Part shown: one piece after another, positions 18,009 through 32,453 of the stretch
How the letters are laid out: every line of letters begins with the position of its first letter
How positions within the stretch are numbered: position 1 is the first letter of the stretch
Assembly: GCA_027449905.1 (NCBI GenBank)
Contig: DAIDKT010000104.1
Location: 1 to 42,105, forward strand
From: Legionellales bacterium
GTDB lineage: Bacteria > Pseudomonadota > Gammaproteobacteria > Legionellales > Legionellaceae
Direction of reading: 5' to 3'
DNA: 42,105 bases
Notes under the pieces: generated by a model
What the model was told of the DNA's origin: nothing
Database searches by the model: none
What the model saw: the letters and a program-made list of their open reading frames with translations, nothing else
Program-made: the position numbers and the translations under genes

Positions 18009-18878
18009 TTAGCGCTGAGAATCTTCAAATACCCGTTTTGGTTTTGGTAAAACTTGAAAATGGGAAGAATCAACCATCGTTTGCGACCAAATTAATTGTG
18101 GCATACCTGCTACGTAGACGGTGGAATCATAACCATGAAAAATTCGCCCATCGCAGAGAGGTTGATATAATTTATCAATTTGATTGTCGCGAATGCCAAA
18201 TAACGTATAGTGCTCTTTTTCAACGAAAAAAGCATTCCAACCTGTGCAACAAATAAGCTCGTAGCCCTTGGTTTTTCCGAGAAGAATCAAGGCACGTAGT
18301 GAGCAACCCTGATTGATGGTGTGCGATTTTGCCTGAACAAATGCGATATCATTCGGAATACTTGGATTGAACTCAACTACCAAAACCCGGGGGCGATGAT
18401 GGAGCAAACTTTCCCAAATAAAATAGTCCAGACCATCAATATCGATAGAGAGTAAGTCTAGATCATGCGGCGCGCTGACTTCATCCAAAATAGCATCAAG
18501 TGAATTCGGGCCATCGAATTCAACAAAACGATTTAAAGTGGTCACCCGCTCATTGGTTGCATATAAGGTACTGAGTTCTTGAAATCTATCAGCATTGCCC
18601 TCGATTAATAGACCATGCCATTGTTTATTATTCATTAAATTCCAAGTATTGGAAAAATGCTTGCCGTCCCAGGCGCCAAACTCAACACAATATTTGTTGT
18701 TGGGGCCTAAAATCGAAAAAATTTCTTCAAGAATTCCATCTTCCCCATCTTGAGAGGCGACATTTTTATGAAAGCTGAGCAACGGCGACTCTATGCAGCG
18801 ATCGTTGATTTGTTCAAGTTGGTAGGGTTTTGGTGGCGCTTCTTCTTCTTTTTTAAATTTGGCCAATAGTTTCTTCAT
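18009..18878 (-). CDS. FkbM-like SAM-dependent methyltransferase family protein
   Basis: A 289-residue cytoplasmic protein. A Rossmann-type SAM site is visible at YCVEFGAWDGKHFSNTW (about residues 63-79), followed by LLIEGNADRF (acidic residue after strand 2) and DLLSIDIDGLDYFIWESL (strand 4), then VLVVEFNPSIP. This order fits the FkbM-type O-methyltransferase family, which often acts on polysaccharide or polyketide hydroxyls. AAGGA lies 9 bases before ATG 18878. It stands alone between the efflux operon and the MITE-flanked barrel gene, so the substrate cannot be inferred; surface glycans are a guess. Confidence 0.7.
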   Translation of the reverse strand: MKKLLAKFKKEEEAPPKPYQLEQINDRCIESPLLSFHKNVASQDGEDGILEEIFSILGPNNKYCVEFGAWDGKHFSNTWNLMNNKQWHGLLIEGNADRFQELSTLYATNERVTTLNRFVEFDGPNSLDAILDEVSAPHDLDLLSIDIDGLDYFIWESLLHHRPRVLVVEFNPSIPNDIAFVQAKSHTINQGCSLRALILLGKTKGYELICCTGWNAFFVEKEHYTLFGIRDNQIDKLYQPLCDGRIFHGYDSTVYVAGMPQLIWSQTMVDSSHFQVLPKPKRVFEDSQR

Positions 18879-19051
18879 ATGGAGTATCCTTAGAAAGGGG
18901 CTGCTGCAATAAGATGTGGTTGATCAACAAACAAATGATAAGAGCGTTGCCTCGGTTAACAGAGAACAAAATCCAAGCCGTATCCAATCGCTCACCGATT
19001 TTACCGTAGGTCAAGATTTACTTCCAGGATTACTTGGTACTAAAATGGGAA

Positions 19052-20245
19052 TCACTCAATGCGCAGGGCTTCAATCGGTTGCAAGCGCGCCGCACGATAG
19101 GCTGGGTAGAAACCAAAGCACATGCCGGTGAGGAGTGAAACGGTGAAAGCAGCAGCACAAGGGATGAGATAGAGCTTAAAGGGCCAATGGCTGAACCAGG
19201 CGATGATCCAGGTTAAAAATATACCAAGTACGCAGCCTGATAACCCGCCGAATACTGACAATAACATCGATTCTACCAGAAACAATGTTTGAATATCTTG
19301 ATTGCGCGCACCAATCGCTTTGCGAATACCAATTTCCTTTTTACGTTCACTGACAGAAACCAACATGACATTCATGACACCAATACCCCCAACCACAATG
19401 GCTATGCTGCCAATGACGCCAAGTAGTAAGTTAAAAATATGACCCTCGCTTGCCATACTCGCGATAAGTTGTTTGGCACTGCGAACATAGCTGCCTAATT
19501 GCGGGGCTTTTTGGTGCAAAAAGTTTTTAATTTGATTGATCGTTACATCGAGGTTGGCTGTTGATTTCAATAAGGCAATGGCGTTATTAATTTTAGCATC
19601 TTGATGAATGAGTGCCATCCCCGCGACCGGAACAATCACCGCTTGATTGATATCGTCATTAAAAAAACTATTCTCATGCCAATGCTTGGCGATGCCTATA
19701 ATTGTGTATACGTTTTTGCCAATGCGCAGTTGCTTGCCCAAGTATTCATCCACTGTTAAACGATGTAATTTCTTTGCCAACCCATGACCAATGACACAAA
19801 CCTGCTCGAATGATTCTACAAATGAAACAAAATGACCTTTCTCAAGATCAATGTGTATTATTTTTTGCAAGTTTTGATCGGCGCCGATGATGGTGGCTGG
19901 TAGGCTGTGACCTGCAAAACTGACAGATTGATATGTGACAACATATGGTGCAATTTGACCAACGTCGGGAGCCATGGCCGGTAATTCTCGCCAAGCTGCG
20001 AGTTTTATTTGATTGATACCAGCATGGTGATTGCGATTATCTAGAAAAACATTGATGGCAATTAAATTGGTGCTGAGTGAGCGAAATTGAGACAAGGCCT
20101 TGTCAGTTGCCAATAGACTGCAGCTGATTAATGCAACAATAGCGGCTGTGCCGATTAAAATACCCAAAGTGGCGAGTGATGAACGTAGTTTGAATGCTTT
20201 TAAATTAGTAAAAGCTTGTATGGTTTGTTCATACAAAAAGGTCAT
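19052..20245 (-). CDS. macB: MacB/FtsX-type ABC transporter permease
   Basis: A 397-residue inner-membrane permease. A first transmembrane helix near residues 20-45 (LRSSLATLGILIGTAAIVALIS) is followed by a large periplasmic MacB_PCD domain and three C-terminal helices (LLLGVIGSIAIVVGGIGVMNVMLVS, VFGGLSGCVLGIFLTWIIAWF, and the last before YPAYRAARLQPIEALR). The motif SVSERKKEIGIRKAIGAR and the ending are diagnostic. It overlaps the ATPase gene by 4 bases. With the adaptor and TolC-like genes upstream it makes a MacAB-TolC-like tripartite pump for peptides, macrolides or similar products. Unlike E. coli MacB, ATPase and permease are separate proteins. Confidence 0.92.
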   Translation of the reverse strand: MTFLYEQTIQAFTNLKAFKLRSSLATLGILIGTAAIVALISCSLLATDKALSQFRSLSTNLIAINVFLDNRNHHAGINQIKLAAWRELPAMAPDVGQIAPYVVTYQSVSFAGHSLPATIIGADQNLQKIIHIDLEKGHFVSFVESFEQVCVIGHGLAKKLHRLTVDEYLGKQLRIGKNVYTIIGIAKHWHENSFFNDDINQAVIVPVAGMALIHQDAKINNAIALLKSTANLDVTINQIKNFLHQKAPQLGSYVRSAKQLIASMASEGHIFNLLLGVIGSIAIVVGGIGVMNVMLVSVSERKKEIGIRKAIGARNQDIQTLFLVESMLLSVFGGLSGCVLGIFLTWIIAWFSHWPFKLYLIPCAAAFTVSLLTGMCFGFYPAYRAARLQPIEALRIE

Positions 20246-20901
20246 TGGATTTTGCCATCAATTAACTTGATTTGTCTGGAACATTGAGTCGCTAGCTGCT
20301 CATCATGGGTGATAATGATGACAGTACGCCCTGCCTGATTTAATGTTAAAAATAATTGCATAATCTCCTGTCCGGTCATCGAATCCAATGCGCCGGTTGG
20401 TTCATCCGCGAGGATAACGTCTGGTTCACCGACTAAGGCCCTGGCAATGGCAATGCGCTGCTGCTGTCCGCCTGATAATTGTGGTGGATAATGATGCTGA
20501 AATTCGCTTAAGCCAATCTGGTTGATCGTCTTTTCGGCTTGGATCAGCGCGGTTGCCAATGGAATTTTACGATACAAAAGCGGTAAGGCTACATTTTTTA
20601 GTGCATTAAAACGGGGAAGTAAATTGAATTGCTGAAAGATAAAACCAAAGGATTGATTGCGTAATCGAGCCAAATAATCCTCGTGGAAGCTGGCGATATC
20701 GTGGTGTTTAAAATGATATTGACCTTGGTCTGCTTTGTCCAATAGACCAATGATATTCATCAGGGTCGACTTACCTGATCCAGACATGCCAACAATCGCA
20801 AGCATTTCACCTTGGGCTATATTTAAAGAAATTTGATTAAGAATCGGTGTAGCAACCGAGCCAACTTGATAGCGTTTTGAAATATTAGTTAAATTTATCA
20901 T
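20242..20901 (-). CDS. ABC transporter ATP-binding protein (MacB/LolD type)
   Basis: A 219-residue ATPase. Walker A GMSGSGKST, Q-loop FGFIFQQFNLLPR, signature LSGGQQQR, Walker B VILADEPTGALD and switch His in IITHDE are all intact. I chose ATG 20901 (MINLTNISKRYQ), which gives the standard N-terminus; the open frame runs back to 21051 but those 50 residues overlap the adaptor gene and are unlike the family. It overlaps the adaptor stop by 17 bases and the permease start by 4. Confidence 0.93.
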   Translation of the reverse strand: MINLTNISKRYQVGSVATPILNQISLNIAQGEMLAIVGMSGSGKSTLMNIIGLLDKADQGQYHFKHHDIASFHEDYLARLRNQSFGFIFQQFNLLPRFNALKNVALPLLYRKIPLATALIQAEKTINQIGLSEFQHHYPPQLSGGQQQRIAIARALVGEPDVILADEPTGALDSMTGQEIMQLFLTLNQAGRTVIIITHDEQLATQCSRQIKLIDGKIQ

Positions 20902-22135
20902 ACTGCACCACATCACCGACTTGTAAGCCTGCTTCGATGACCACTTTGTTACCAGTAACTGGACCGGTCGTAACCAGGCGTTTGGCCAATTGACCATTTG
21001 CGTTGACTGCATAAACGATGCTTTTTCCTTTTTCTTGGCTGATGGCGTCAATGGGAATTAACATTTTATTTGAACGTCGTAAGGTGACTTCAATCGCAGC
21101 ACTCATTCCCACTTTAACCCAAATTTGTTGTTGCGGGCTTAATTCATGCACTTCAACAATGGCTGTGAAGGTAGGTAATCCAGTATTTGTCCCAGTCGAA
21201 GCCTCTGCATTAATGGCAACCAATTCCCCCCGCAAGGTCTGCTTGCCAAAGGCCAAACCGTGAATAGTAGCTGGCATCCCGATTTTTACATCAGCGATAT
21301 CAACTTCAGGTATATCAATTTCCACCCGAATCCCATTTAAGTTGCCGACTAGGCCTAAAACTTGCCCGGCTTTCACTGCAGAACCGACACCCAGCCTTCC
21401 AACATGTGTGCCCCCTTCTTTGGGGGGATAAAGTAAGACACCGCTCACCGACGCTTTTAGATGTATCAAGTTATGCTTACTATTTAATGCCAGGCGGACT
21501 TTATCAAATTCTTCGAAACTTAAATTGGATAAGTTTTCATTTGGTCCATCATCCATCTTTTCAAGTAATTCAGATAATTTACGACTGGCTTGAATCAGGG
21601 CCAGTCTTGAAGTATTAAGGGCGGATTTTTCATTTAAATAACTGTTTTTTGATAATAAACCGGCATTCCACAGTTCGACGGTGCCTGTAAATTTGTTGAT
21701 GGTCATGTCATAACTATCTTTTGCTTTTAAATACTCGGTGAGTGTTTCGTTGTAATCGCGTTGTAACTCTTGAGAGTTGAGCACGAATACCACCTGGTCT
21801 TCATCAACCAATTGGCCGTAATGAAAATTCATGGATTCAATCACGGCATTCACAGGGCTGGTGATTGATTTTTCTTTTAAGGGTTGAATAGTTCCACTAA
21901 AATGTAATGTTCTTTTTAGGGTGGTTGTATGGATGGTATATTGTTGGTGTGCTGCATGCTTGGTTACCGCTGGTTTTTTACAGGCCAGTAAACCAGTCGT
22001 CATTGTACCGATTAACAGGATAGCACCCAGGGCATGTTGACTTTTTGGGGTATCAGTTAAGAACAGATAAAATTTTTGGATAAAATGCCAAAAGTCGGCC
22101 TTTTTTAATGGATTGTCAATACACCCTCTTTTCAT
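20885..22135 (-). CDS. macA: MacA/HlyD-like periplasmic adaptor, N-terminus read through a repeat end
   Basis: A 416-residue membrane-fusion protein linking the permease to the outer-membrane channel. It has a hydrophobic segment with lipobox-like LLACKKP at about residues 48-54, a biotinyl-lipoyl half (SPVNAVIESMNFHYGQLVDEDQ), a coiled-coil hairpin around residues 130-205, and the beta-barrel part (VGMSAAIEVTLRRSNKMLIPIDAISQEKGKSIVYAV). The first codons (KRGCIDNP) are encoded by the end of a MITE-family repeat, AGGGTGTATTGACAATCC. The n-region before the hydrophobic segment is unusually long (about 35 residues), so the native start may be further in, such as ATG 22003, or the repeat may have supplied a new start. 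It begins 5 bases after the TolC-like stop. Confidence 0.85.
   Translation of the reverse strand: MKRGCIDNPLKKADFWHFIQKFYLFLTDTPKSQHALGAILLIGTMTTGLLACKKPAVTKHAAHQQYTIHTTTLKRTLHFSGTIQPLKEKSITSPVNAVIESMNFHYGQLVDEDQVVFVLNSQELQRDYNETLTEYLKAKDSYDMTINKFTGTVELWNAGLLSKNSYLNEKSALNTSRLALIQASRKLSELLEKMDDGPNENLSNLSFEEFDKVRLALNSKHNLIHLKASVSGVLLYPPKEGGTHVGRLGVGSAVKAGQVLGLVGNLNGIRVEIDIPEVDIADVKIGMPATIHGLAFGKQTLRGELVAINAEASTGTNTGLPTFTAIVEVHELSPQQQIWVKVGMSAAIEVTLRRSNKMLIPIDAISQEKGKSIVYAVNANGQLAKRLVTTGPVTGNKVVIEAGLQVGDVVQYDKFN
22110..22127. repeat. Single MITE-family end inside the adaptor start
   Basis: GGATTGTCAATACACCCT on the plus strand is one end of the repeat family (compare GAATTGTCAACACACCCT at 17766-17783, two mismatches). 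No partner end lies nearby. It is translated in the adaptor gene. Confidence 0.6.
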
Positions 22136-22140
22136 ATGAA

Positions 22141-23724
22141 TTATCCCATATACCTCAATTTAATATGCCACTCGTCTAACGTGATCCCCAATAGGCGTTG
22201 TAACGAGGATAACTCGTCTAAATAAGCAATTTTGGCGTTGATCAATCCCATTTGTGATTGAATCCATTGATTTTGAGTATTATTCACATCGAGTGCACTC
22301 GCAATACCGGCGTCCAATTTTTTTTTCTCTATTAAATATGATTTCTCTGCTAATTCAACCTGTCGTTGTGCCAAGGTATAGCGTTTAGCCAAACTTTTAA
22401 TGGTCGTAATGGTATTTTTAATGGTGGTAACGAAGGCTCTTTTAGCCGCGATCAGGTTGATGCGATCTTTTTCCAATTGTATTTTAGCAGTAATCAGGGC
22501 GTTTCGACGATTAATATCCTCAAGTGGAATCGTTAAGCTAATACTCGCGGCTTCATTGACATTGTTACCCGCATAAACGCTCCGAATACCTGTGACATTC
22601 TTTGCTGCCACGTCGGTGATCGTTCCTGCTTGAACAGTTCCGGTTAAATCAAGTTGCCACAATTGCTGATTTTTAGCCATTTCATAGGCTCTTTTATCTG
22701 CACGCACCAACATTTTTAAGGTAAGATATTCCGTGTTATTTTTTAGTGCCAACGCCACGGAATCGTCTACGTCTGGTACATGAATCACGTCCAAATTGAC
22801 ATCACTTGGGACCGATAGTCGCATATCCGGATCGAGCCCAATGGTTTGTAACAAATTTTGTGCTGCATTGGAAAATTCGTTTTCTGCTTGCTCGACCATC
22901 AGGCTTATCGATTCTATTTGGTACAATTGCTGAATGTTGGCTGTGGGTTCTAGTTGCCCAGCGGCAATTTTCTTTTCATTCATGGCATAAGACTGATGCG
23001 CTTCTTCTAATTGACGGCGTTCTGTTTGTAGATGATTGCCACTGACAATGGTCGCACGATAAGCGGTTATCACCAGGGTTAGCTGATCGATAACGGCTTG
23101 TTGCAATTTGAATTTATTCAAGCATTCGCTATCTATGGCATTCAGTAAGCTCGCTTCATTGGCTTTTTTGCCAAAGCCGCGCAGTAATGGTTGCTTTAAT
23201 GTTAAATTTAATAAAGGATTATAGTTCCCGTCAACCGCAACGCTGTTGTCCATCTTTAATGCGGCTTGCGTGCCGATGGTATTTTTATAATTAAATTCTG
23301 GTGACGCCAGGTAGCTACGAGTAGAGCCGCTACCAACACCACTATAATTTGCATTGGTCACCATGGCGGTTGCTGCCAGCGCGTATTGTAGCTCAAAGGC
23401 ATTTTTAGCTAAGCGCAGTTGGTAACGCTGTATGATGCGATCAAGTTCAGCGTTTTGAATGTTTGGGTTGTAACGTAAAGATAACAAGATGGCCTCTCGC
23501 AAGCTTAGCTGCATCGGTTCTTTTCGCTTCGAAGTCGGCGAAATCGGTAATTCTATCCAATTTTTTAATAAGTATTCAGGGTTATGAATGGCTTGCTTTA
23601 AGCGGTTTTGCGCAGCTTCAACTCGATTATTCTCTTGAGAGGTGTTATCGACCCATCGATATAAACTTGATTGCGTGGCGAAAAGGGACGTCGCTGTAAA
23701 CATCAATAAAAAAAAAGATTTCAT
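22141..23724 (-). CDS. TolC-like outer-membrane efflux protein
   Basis: A 527-residue outer-membrane factor with a signal peptide ([16 protein letters not shown]) and two OEP repeats of long helices plus short strands. Recognisable parts: [23 protein letters not shown] near residue 80, the [22 protein letters not shown] block that marks this family, [24 protein letters not shown], and the second-repeat [50 protein letters not shown]. It would form the trimeric exit duct for the adaptor/ABC pair downstream. Its start overlaps the apaH stop by 4 bases, so the pump genes follow apaH in one transcript. Confidence 0.9.
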   Translation of the reverse strand: MKSFFLLMFTATSLFATQSSLYRWVDNTSQENNRVEAAQNRLKQAIHNPEYLLKNWIELPISPTSKRKEPMQLSLREAILLSLRYNPNIQNAELDRIIQRYQLRLAKNAFELQYALAATAMVTNANYSGVGSGSTRSYLASPEFNYKNTIGTQAALKMDNSVAVDGNYNPLLNLTLKQPLLRGFGKKANEASLLNAIDSECLNKFKLQQAVIDQLTLVITAYRATIVSGNHLQTERRQLEEAHQSYAMNEKKIAAGQLEPTANIQQLYQIESISLMVEQAENEFSNAAQNLLQTIGLDPDMRLSVPSDVNLDVIHVPDVDDSVALALKNNTEYLTLKMLVRADKRAYEMAKNQQLWQLDLTGTVQAGTITDVAAKNVTGIRSVYAGNNVNEAASISLTIPLEDINRRNALITAKIQLEKDRINLIAAKRAFVTTIKNTITTIKSLAKRYTLAQRQVELAEKSYLIEKKKLDAGIASALDVNNTQNQWIQSQMGLINAKIAYLDELSSLQRLLGITLDEWHIKLRYMG

Positions 23725-24548
23725 AAACCAGGTACCGTCATTCGCTGCTTATCTTGTAGACGTAATGCTGTCATGCTTTTTCCCCAGACACAACCTGTGT
23801 CGATTGCGTACAAGTGAGGAAGATGGCATTTTCCCTCTAGCGCGGCCCAATGACCGAAAACAATATCTGCATTAATTACAACCCGGTTGGGAAGCGAAAA
23901 CCAAGGAAACACATGAGCAGGTGCACTGGCAACACTCTCTTTAAACTCAAGGGCCAGGCTCCCATCGGCTTTGCAAAAACGCATGCGGGTGAAGTAATTG
24001 CAAATAACCCGCAATCTTGTCATGCCTACCAATGAATCTGTCCAACAATTTGGCTTGTTGCCATACATGTGCGATAAAAAATAACGAAAATTATCACCTG
24101 CAAGCTCGTTTTCAAGCTCTGTTGCCAATGATTTGGCTTGGGTTAAATTCCACATTGGTGCGATGCCAGCATGGCACATGGCGATGTTCAGATGAGTGTC
24201 ATAGAATAAAATAGATTGTTTTCGCAACCAGTGACCCAACTCATCACAGTCTGGGGCATTTAAAACGTCCTGAAGTGTATCCTCGGCACCATGCAAGTCG
24301 CGATTTACAAAGATGAGGCTCAATAAAAACAAGTCATGGTTACCCAAACTGATACGGGGCTGCAAGGGTAAGTTTTTAATGAACCGCAGCACAGCTAATG
24401 ATTGTGGTCCGCGATTTACCAAATCCCCTACAAACCAAAGTCGATCGGTATGTTCATTAAACTGAATGGCATCGAGCAAACGTTGCAGCGCATCATAGCA
24501 GCCCTGCACATCGCCTATTGCATAATCAGAAACGTTTGAACTGGACAT
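23721..24548 (-). CDS. apaH: Symmetrical diadenosine tetraphosphatase ApaH
   Basis: A 275-residue metallophosphatase that splits Ap4A into two ADP and also decaps Np4-RNA. The metal-binding blocks are present: [18 protein letters not shown] (GDxxG), [13 protein letters not shown] (GDxxxRGP) and LGNHDLFLL (GNHD), followed by CHAGIAP and a late GHWAALEG. Length is normal. The start overlaps the TraI_2-like gene by 23 bases and the stop overlaps the TolC-like gene. The usual neighbour rsmA is two genes upstream, as in many gammaproteobacteria. Confidence 0.95.
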   Translation of the reverse strand: MSSSNVSDYAIGDVQGCYDALQRLLDAIQFNEHTDRLWFVGDLVNRGPQSLAVLRFIKNLPLQPRISLGNHDLFLLSLIFVNRDLHGAEDTLQDVLNAPDCDELGHWLRKQSILFYDTHLNIAMCHAGIAPMWNLTQAKSLATELENELAGDNFRYFLSHMYGNKPNCWTDSLVGMTRLRVICNYFTRMRFCKADGSLALEFKESVASAPAHVFPWFSLPNRVVINADIVFGHWAALEGKCHLPHLYAIDTGCVWGKSMTALRLQDKQRMTVPGL

Positions 24549-25818
24549 GATGCGGCGCGCCGATGTTTTCTTCAGCAGGTACCCATTTACCTGCTGAAGA
24601 TAAATGATGGATCGTTAACTTTATTTCACCGGATGCCGATTGACTATAGGCTTCGAAATGATGAACAAGATCTATCGTTGCAACCGTGGTTATTTTATTT
24701 GATTGCGGGTGAAAGATTTTAACGGTGTCTGGTAAGAGGGCAGTGTCAATTTGAATTTTATTGGTGATGTTTGCCGACTCTTTTGCTGCCTGCATGAGGC
24801 GGTGTAGATTCCAGGCAAGAAAAGCTTGCCGAACTGCATTTTTATTGACACGCTTTTGATCTTCCCGGACAAACATATCAAATAATTCAGGGGAAATGAC
24901 AATACCACTGGGTACAATTTGAGCGAGTTGATTGATAAGAATCTTACCGTTAGCAAAGCCTTGGGTTAACCAAGTAATGAACTCAGCGCCAACCAAACGC
25001 TCTTTATCCATAGCAACATCTGGTGTTTTATCAATAAAATTACTGATCCGATGCGCTTGTCCATCTATTCTATTGGTATGCTTCAACAAATATTCATTTA
25101 TATCACGTTGAATCGCAATGGCATTGGCACGATCTAAAATAGCTGCCAATGGATCAGTTGAATCATGCACTTCTTGTAATAACATCAGCCAAACAGCAAA
25201 TACCTCTGGATTGGAACTTAGTCTTATAAATCCAGCCCGCGGCATCATTTGTTTTGCCAGTATTAAGGTGACATGATTCCGAAAAGCAACATCGTCACCT
25301 CGCAAAAAATCAAACTGATAATATTTCCCTGACGAAAATAAATCTTCAAATAAAGGTTGCCATTGTTTCAGGTATTGGCCATTGGTATCAAATAAATCCA
25401 CCGTGTAATCTGTGTATAGTTTACCAATTCCTTGGAGCATGCTGGCAGAAAACAAAGCATATAGCCATAACTTTTGCTCTTCAGAAGGCGATTCATCTTT
25501 TTTTATGACGAGGATTTTTAACATGAGTTGAAGCGCGGCTTCAGTTCGGTTTAAACAGCGATCTAGCAAACCGCCGCGATGAGCATAATAGAGCGATGTT
25601 TCTGGCAATCCCTGACAATAGCGGGCAATCTGTTGCAACAGTGGTAGCGCTAATTTATCAAAGCCAGTGGCACTGAGGCCGATGGATTTTTTTATATATG
25701 ACAACATCACTTCGCGCTTCGGCTCGTTTAATATTTGTTCCAGCGGTATCATGCCGATTAAATCTTTTAACGACTTTGCCATTTTAGGCTTTGATTTTTT
25801 CTCATCGTGAGTAAACAT
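24526..25818 (-). CDS. TraI_2-domain protein (putative HD-like, relaxase-associated family)
   Basis: A 430-residue cytoplasmic protein from ATG 25818, which has GGAG 5 bases upstream; the frame extends to 25851 without a ribosome site. Residues about 30-230 look like the TraI_2 domain (PF07514): [20 protein letters not shown], then [31 protein letters not shown] with the HxGGLLDH-like block. Here the last His of that block is Arg-Cys, so a metal-dependent HD-type site may be lost. The C-terminal half is helical with a winged-helix-like end ([37 protein letters not shown]). No conjugation gene is near. It lies between rsmA and apaH in a housekeeping operon, so a role in plasmid transfer is doubtful; function unknown. 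Confidence 0.6.
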   Translation of the reverse strand: MFTHDEKKSKPKMAKSLKDLIGMIPLEQILNEPKREVMLSYIKKSIGLSATGFDKLALPLLQQIARYCQGLPETSLYYAHRGGLLDRCLNRTEAALQLMLKILVIKKDESPSEEQKLWLYALFSASMLQGIGKLYTDYTVDLFDTNGQYLKQWQPLFEDLFSSGKYYQFDFLRGDDVAFRNHVTLILAKQMMPRAGFIRLSSNPEVFAVWLMLLQEVHDSTDPLAAILDRANAIAIQRDINEYLLKHTNRIDGQAHRISNFIDKTPDVAMDKERLVGAEFITWLTQGFANGKILINQLAQIVPSGIVISPELFDMFVREDQKRVNKNAVRQAFLAWNLHRLMQAAKESANITNKIQIDTALLPDTVKIFHPQSNKITTVATIDLVHHFEAYSQSASGEIKLTIHHLSSAGKWVPAEENIGAPHHVQFKRF

Positions 25819-25858
25819 GCATTCTCCATTCAATGATAAATCCTTGCACAAGTATATC

Positions 25859-26635
25859 TTAATTAGAAATATATTTCGCTAGTTGTATGTAATTTATTAG
25901 CTCAAGTTGTTCGGGTCTAAGCGTCGGATCAATACCCAAGGAGGCGATTGTTGCTGCATTCATGATAGGTTTTAAATTATTGGTGATGGTTTTTCTGCGC
26001 ATCGAAAATGATTGAGCAACAATTTTTTCTAAATCAGAAAAATTGATTTCGGGATATGGTGAAGGGTGATGGGGTGTTAAGCGAACAATGGCTGAGTTAA
26101 CCTTGGGCTCCGGGTAAAATGCCTCTGGGGGAACATCAAATAAATGGGTTACTTCACAGTAATACTGGATCATCACACTGATGCGCCCGTAGGTTTTATT
26201 CCCAGGTTGAGCAGCCAAGCGCTCAACGACTTCCTTTTGCAGCATAAAGTGCATGTCGTCAATATAAGAAACAAAATGTAATAAATGAAATAATAAGGGG
26301 GTGGATATGTTGTAGGGTAGATTGCCGATCAGCCGCAACCCTTCCCCAAATTTACTATAATCGATGGATAATGCATCGCCGCCAATGACGGTTAAACGAT
26401 TTGTTGCTTCTGGCATCGCAGATAGTCGGGCTTGTAAATCTCTATCGATTTCAATAGCAGTTAATTTATCTAGTTTTTGTAATAAAGGCCGAGTTAAAGC
26501 ACCGAGTCCAGGCCCAATTTCGATAACATGGTCGTTTGCTTTGATATGAATGACTTCTAAAATATTTTCAATGATCGCCTGATTTTGCAGGAAATTTTGA
26601 CCAAAGCGCTTGCGAGGTCGATGATGATTATGCAT
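25859..26635 (-). CDS. rsmA: 16S rRNA (adenine1518-N6/adenine1519-N6)-dimethyltransferase RsmA
   Basis: A 258-residue SAM-dependent enzyme that dimethylates two adjacent adenines in the 3'-terminal hairpin of 16S rRNA. Visible: N-terminal [15 protein letters not shown] motif [16 protein letters not shown], acidic ligand TAIEIDRDL, and catalytic NLPYNIST; the C-terminal helical part has [15 protein letters not shown]. All are textbook for the family. Its start overlaps the O-antigen ligase-like gene by 8 bases; the TraI_2-like gene follows after 40 bases. Confidence 0.97.
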   Translation of the reverse strand: MHNHHRPRKRFGQNFLQNQAIIENILEVIHIKANDHVIEIGPGLGALTRPLLQKLDKLTAIEIDRDLQARLSAMPEATNRLTVIGGDALSIDYSKFGEGLRLIGNLPYNISTPLLFHLLHFVSYIDDMHFMLQKEVVERLAAQPGNKTYGRISVMIQYYCEVTHLFDVPPEAFYPEPKVNSAIVRLTPHHPSPYPEINFSDLEKIVAQSFSMRRKTITNNLKPIMNAATIASLGIDPTLRPEQLELINYIQLAKYISN

Positions 26636-27896
26636 AAGCTTGACTCACCTTGGATTTTGATTTTTTAATGTTTGAAGAATCCATTTTTTCAGCGAAACAA
26701 AGGGCTAAAAATAAAATAAAAAAGTAACCTGAACCTGAGTAAAATAAGAGGGAATCAGTTAAATTACCCATGAGCATGATAATCAATAAAGCAAACGCAA
26801 TCGGTCGATAGACCTGGAGTCGCCAAGCATGAACAAATAGTTCAGCATATAGTAGCGCGAAGCAAATCAATCCGACTAAACCTAATTCTGCTGCCACCAA
26901 CCAATATTGACTATGTGGTTCTAGTAATCGCCCAGAATGAGCATCGGAATGCGTCCAGGATGGCACCGGGTCATCTGTTCTGAAAGAATAAGTAAAACTG
27001 CCTGTGCCGCCACCTATCAAAGGATGGCGCTGAAACAGTTGTTTAGCGTAGCTGTGGAATTGTAGACGATAGCCAAGCGAAGTATCTTTGTCATGTTGAT
27101 ATGTGTGGATGTTTTGAATGGCTGACCTGACTGTGTCGCGCATAACTTGACTTAAATAAAAACACCCTGAAAATGCCAAAATGGTGCATAAAAAGGCTAT
27201 CATCATTTGGCGTTTATCAAACACTTGGATAATAAATAAGCTGGTTAACAATAGATATACTACATAGCCAGATCGGCTTTGGTTGACAAAAAATATTTGA
27301 TAACTAAATAGCAGTCCCATTAACAAATAGCCGATACGTGATAACTTAGGATTTTTTTTGATGGAATGAGTTTGCTGCACAAAAAATATTGCGGTTAAGT
27401 AAGTAGCAAATGACATCATGATGCCCGTCATGATGTGGTTACGAAAGACCCCATCTGCGGCTGCCTTCCCACTTAAGTTATATTGGCTCAAGTGGAGGAC
27501 AATAGATATCAAACAAGTGAGCAACATCGCAAATAGGAAGGCATGTGCCGCCCATCGGCGCGTTTTTTCTTCTCGAAATCCCACTATCAAAATGGGTAAG
27601 TATAATAATTTACTCCATTTCTCCAAGACAAGCCCTCGTTCTGCAAGACTTGCTTGACTCCAAAGACAGCCGATTACAGCTATAAAAAACAACAACAGTA
27701 GAAATTGACACCATCGATTGGCACATAATGTCATGAGGTGCTGTCTGTGAGTTGGTGAAAGGAGGATGATGATTATCACCATGGGTAGTAAAATACTTTT
27801 GGCCGAAGAGCTTATTGGCGTCACAAACAACAAAGCTGGTAGCAGAAAATGCAATAGGTTGTCAGGCGATATTTTGGTGTATTTTAATAAGTCCAT
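26628..27896 (-). CDS. O-antigen ligase/polymerase-like membrane protein (Wzy_C)
   Basis: A 422-residue polytopic inner-membrane protein with about ten to twelve hydrophobic helices. The periplasmic loop characteristic of the family runs through [31 protein letters not shown] and ends [31 protein letters not shown], with the conserved HxxY/W-type motif [12 protein letters not shown]. An Arg in [14 protein letters not shown] is also kept. Such proteins join O-antigen to lipid A core, polymerise it, or link glycans to proteins; which one applies cannot be told. No other polysaccharide genes adjoin it; it heads the long minus-strand run through rsmA, apaH and the pump. Confidence 0.85.
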   Translation of the reverse strand: MDLLKYTKISPDNLLHFLLPALLFVTPISSSAKSILLPMVIIIILLSPTHRQHLMTLCANRWCQFLLLLFFIAVIGCLWSQASLAERGLVLEKWSKLLYLPILIVGFREEKTRRWAAHAFLFAMLLTCLISIVLHLSQYNLSGKAAADGVFRNHIMTGIMMSFATYLTAIFFVQQTHSIKKNPKLSRIGYLLMGLLFSYQIFFVNQSRSGYVVYLLLTSLFIIQVFDKRQMMIAFLCTILAFSGCFYLSQVMRDTVRSAIQNIHTYQHDKDTSLGYRLQFHSYAKQLFQRHPLIGGGTGSFTYSFRTDDPVPSWTHSDAHSGRLLEPHSQYWLVAAELGLVGLICFALLYAELFVHAWRLQVYRPIAFALLIIMLMGNLTDSLLFYSGSGYFFILFLALCFAEKMDSSNIKKSKSKVSQAYA

Positions 27897-28065
27897 GATT
27901 GAGCCTGCCGTTTAGCGTCAAATCGATATTGTACTGCAGTCTGGGATTTAAATAAAAAGGATCAGTGTAAAAATTCACTCAAATCTGACCCTGCAAGTAA
28001 TTCCCATTTATTTTTAACCACGATCTCTTTAAACTCAGGGATTATAAAACAGGAGATGGCGGCGA

Positions 28066-32186
<4,121 letters not shown>

Positions 32187-32453
32187 TCATTTGTCTAATT
32201 TTGGCTACCATTATATCATTATTTAGCCTGTCTTAATATCGTTGATGAAGCTTGGCTATGAAAATTAATGGGTTATTTTGATCTGAGTCGGCTATGTGTG
32301 CCGATAGATTATTCAATCGTTGACACCATCACTCGCATATTATGGCACTTATGGGGTACAACTCTCGTATGCCATGTCCCTCAAGTAATTTCCGGGCTGC
32401 AAATGTGATGAATAGAACCTTTTTTCATTTCTGAAGAAATTAAACCACCTTGC

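Noticed and set aside
18916..19131. A plus-strand frame with GLLGTKMGITQ resembling the start of ribosomal protein L3
   Set aside because: The match is a few residues, sits mid-frame, the rest is unlike L3, and the frame runs into the antisense of the MacB-like gene. Treated as chance.
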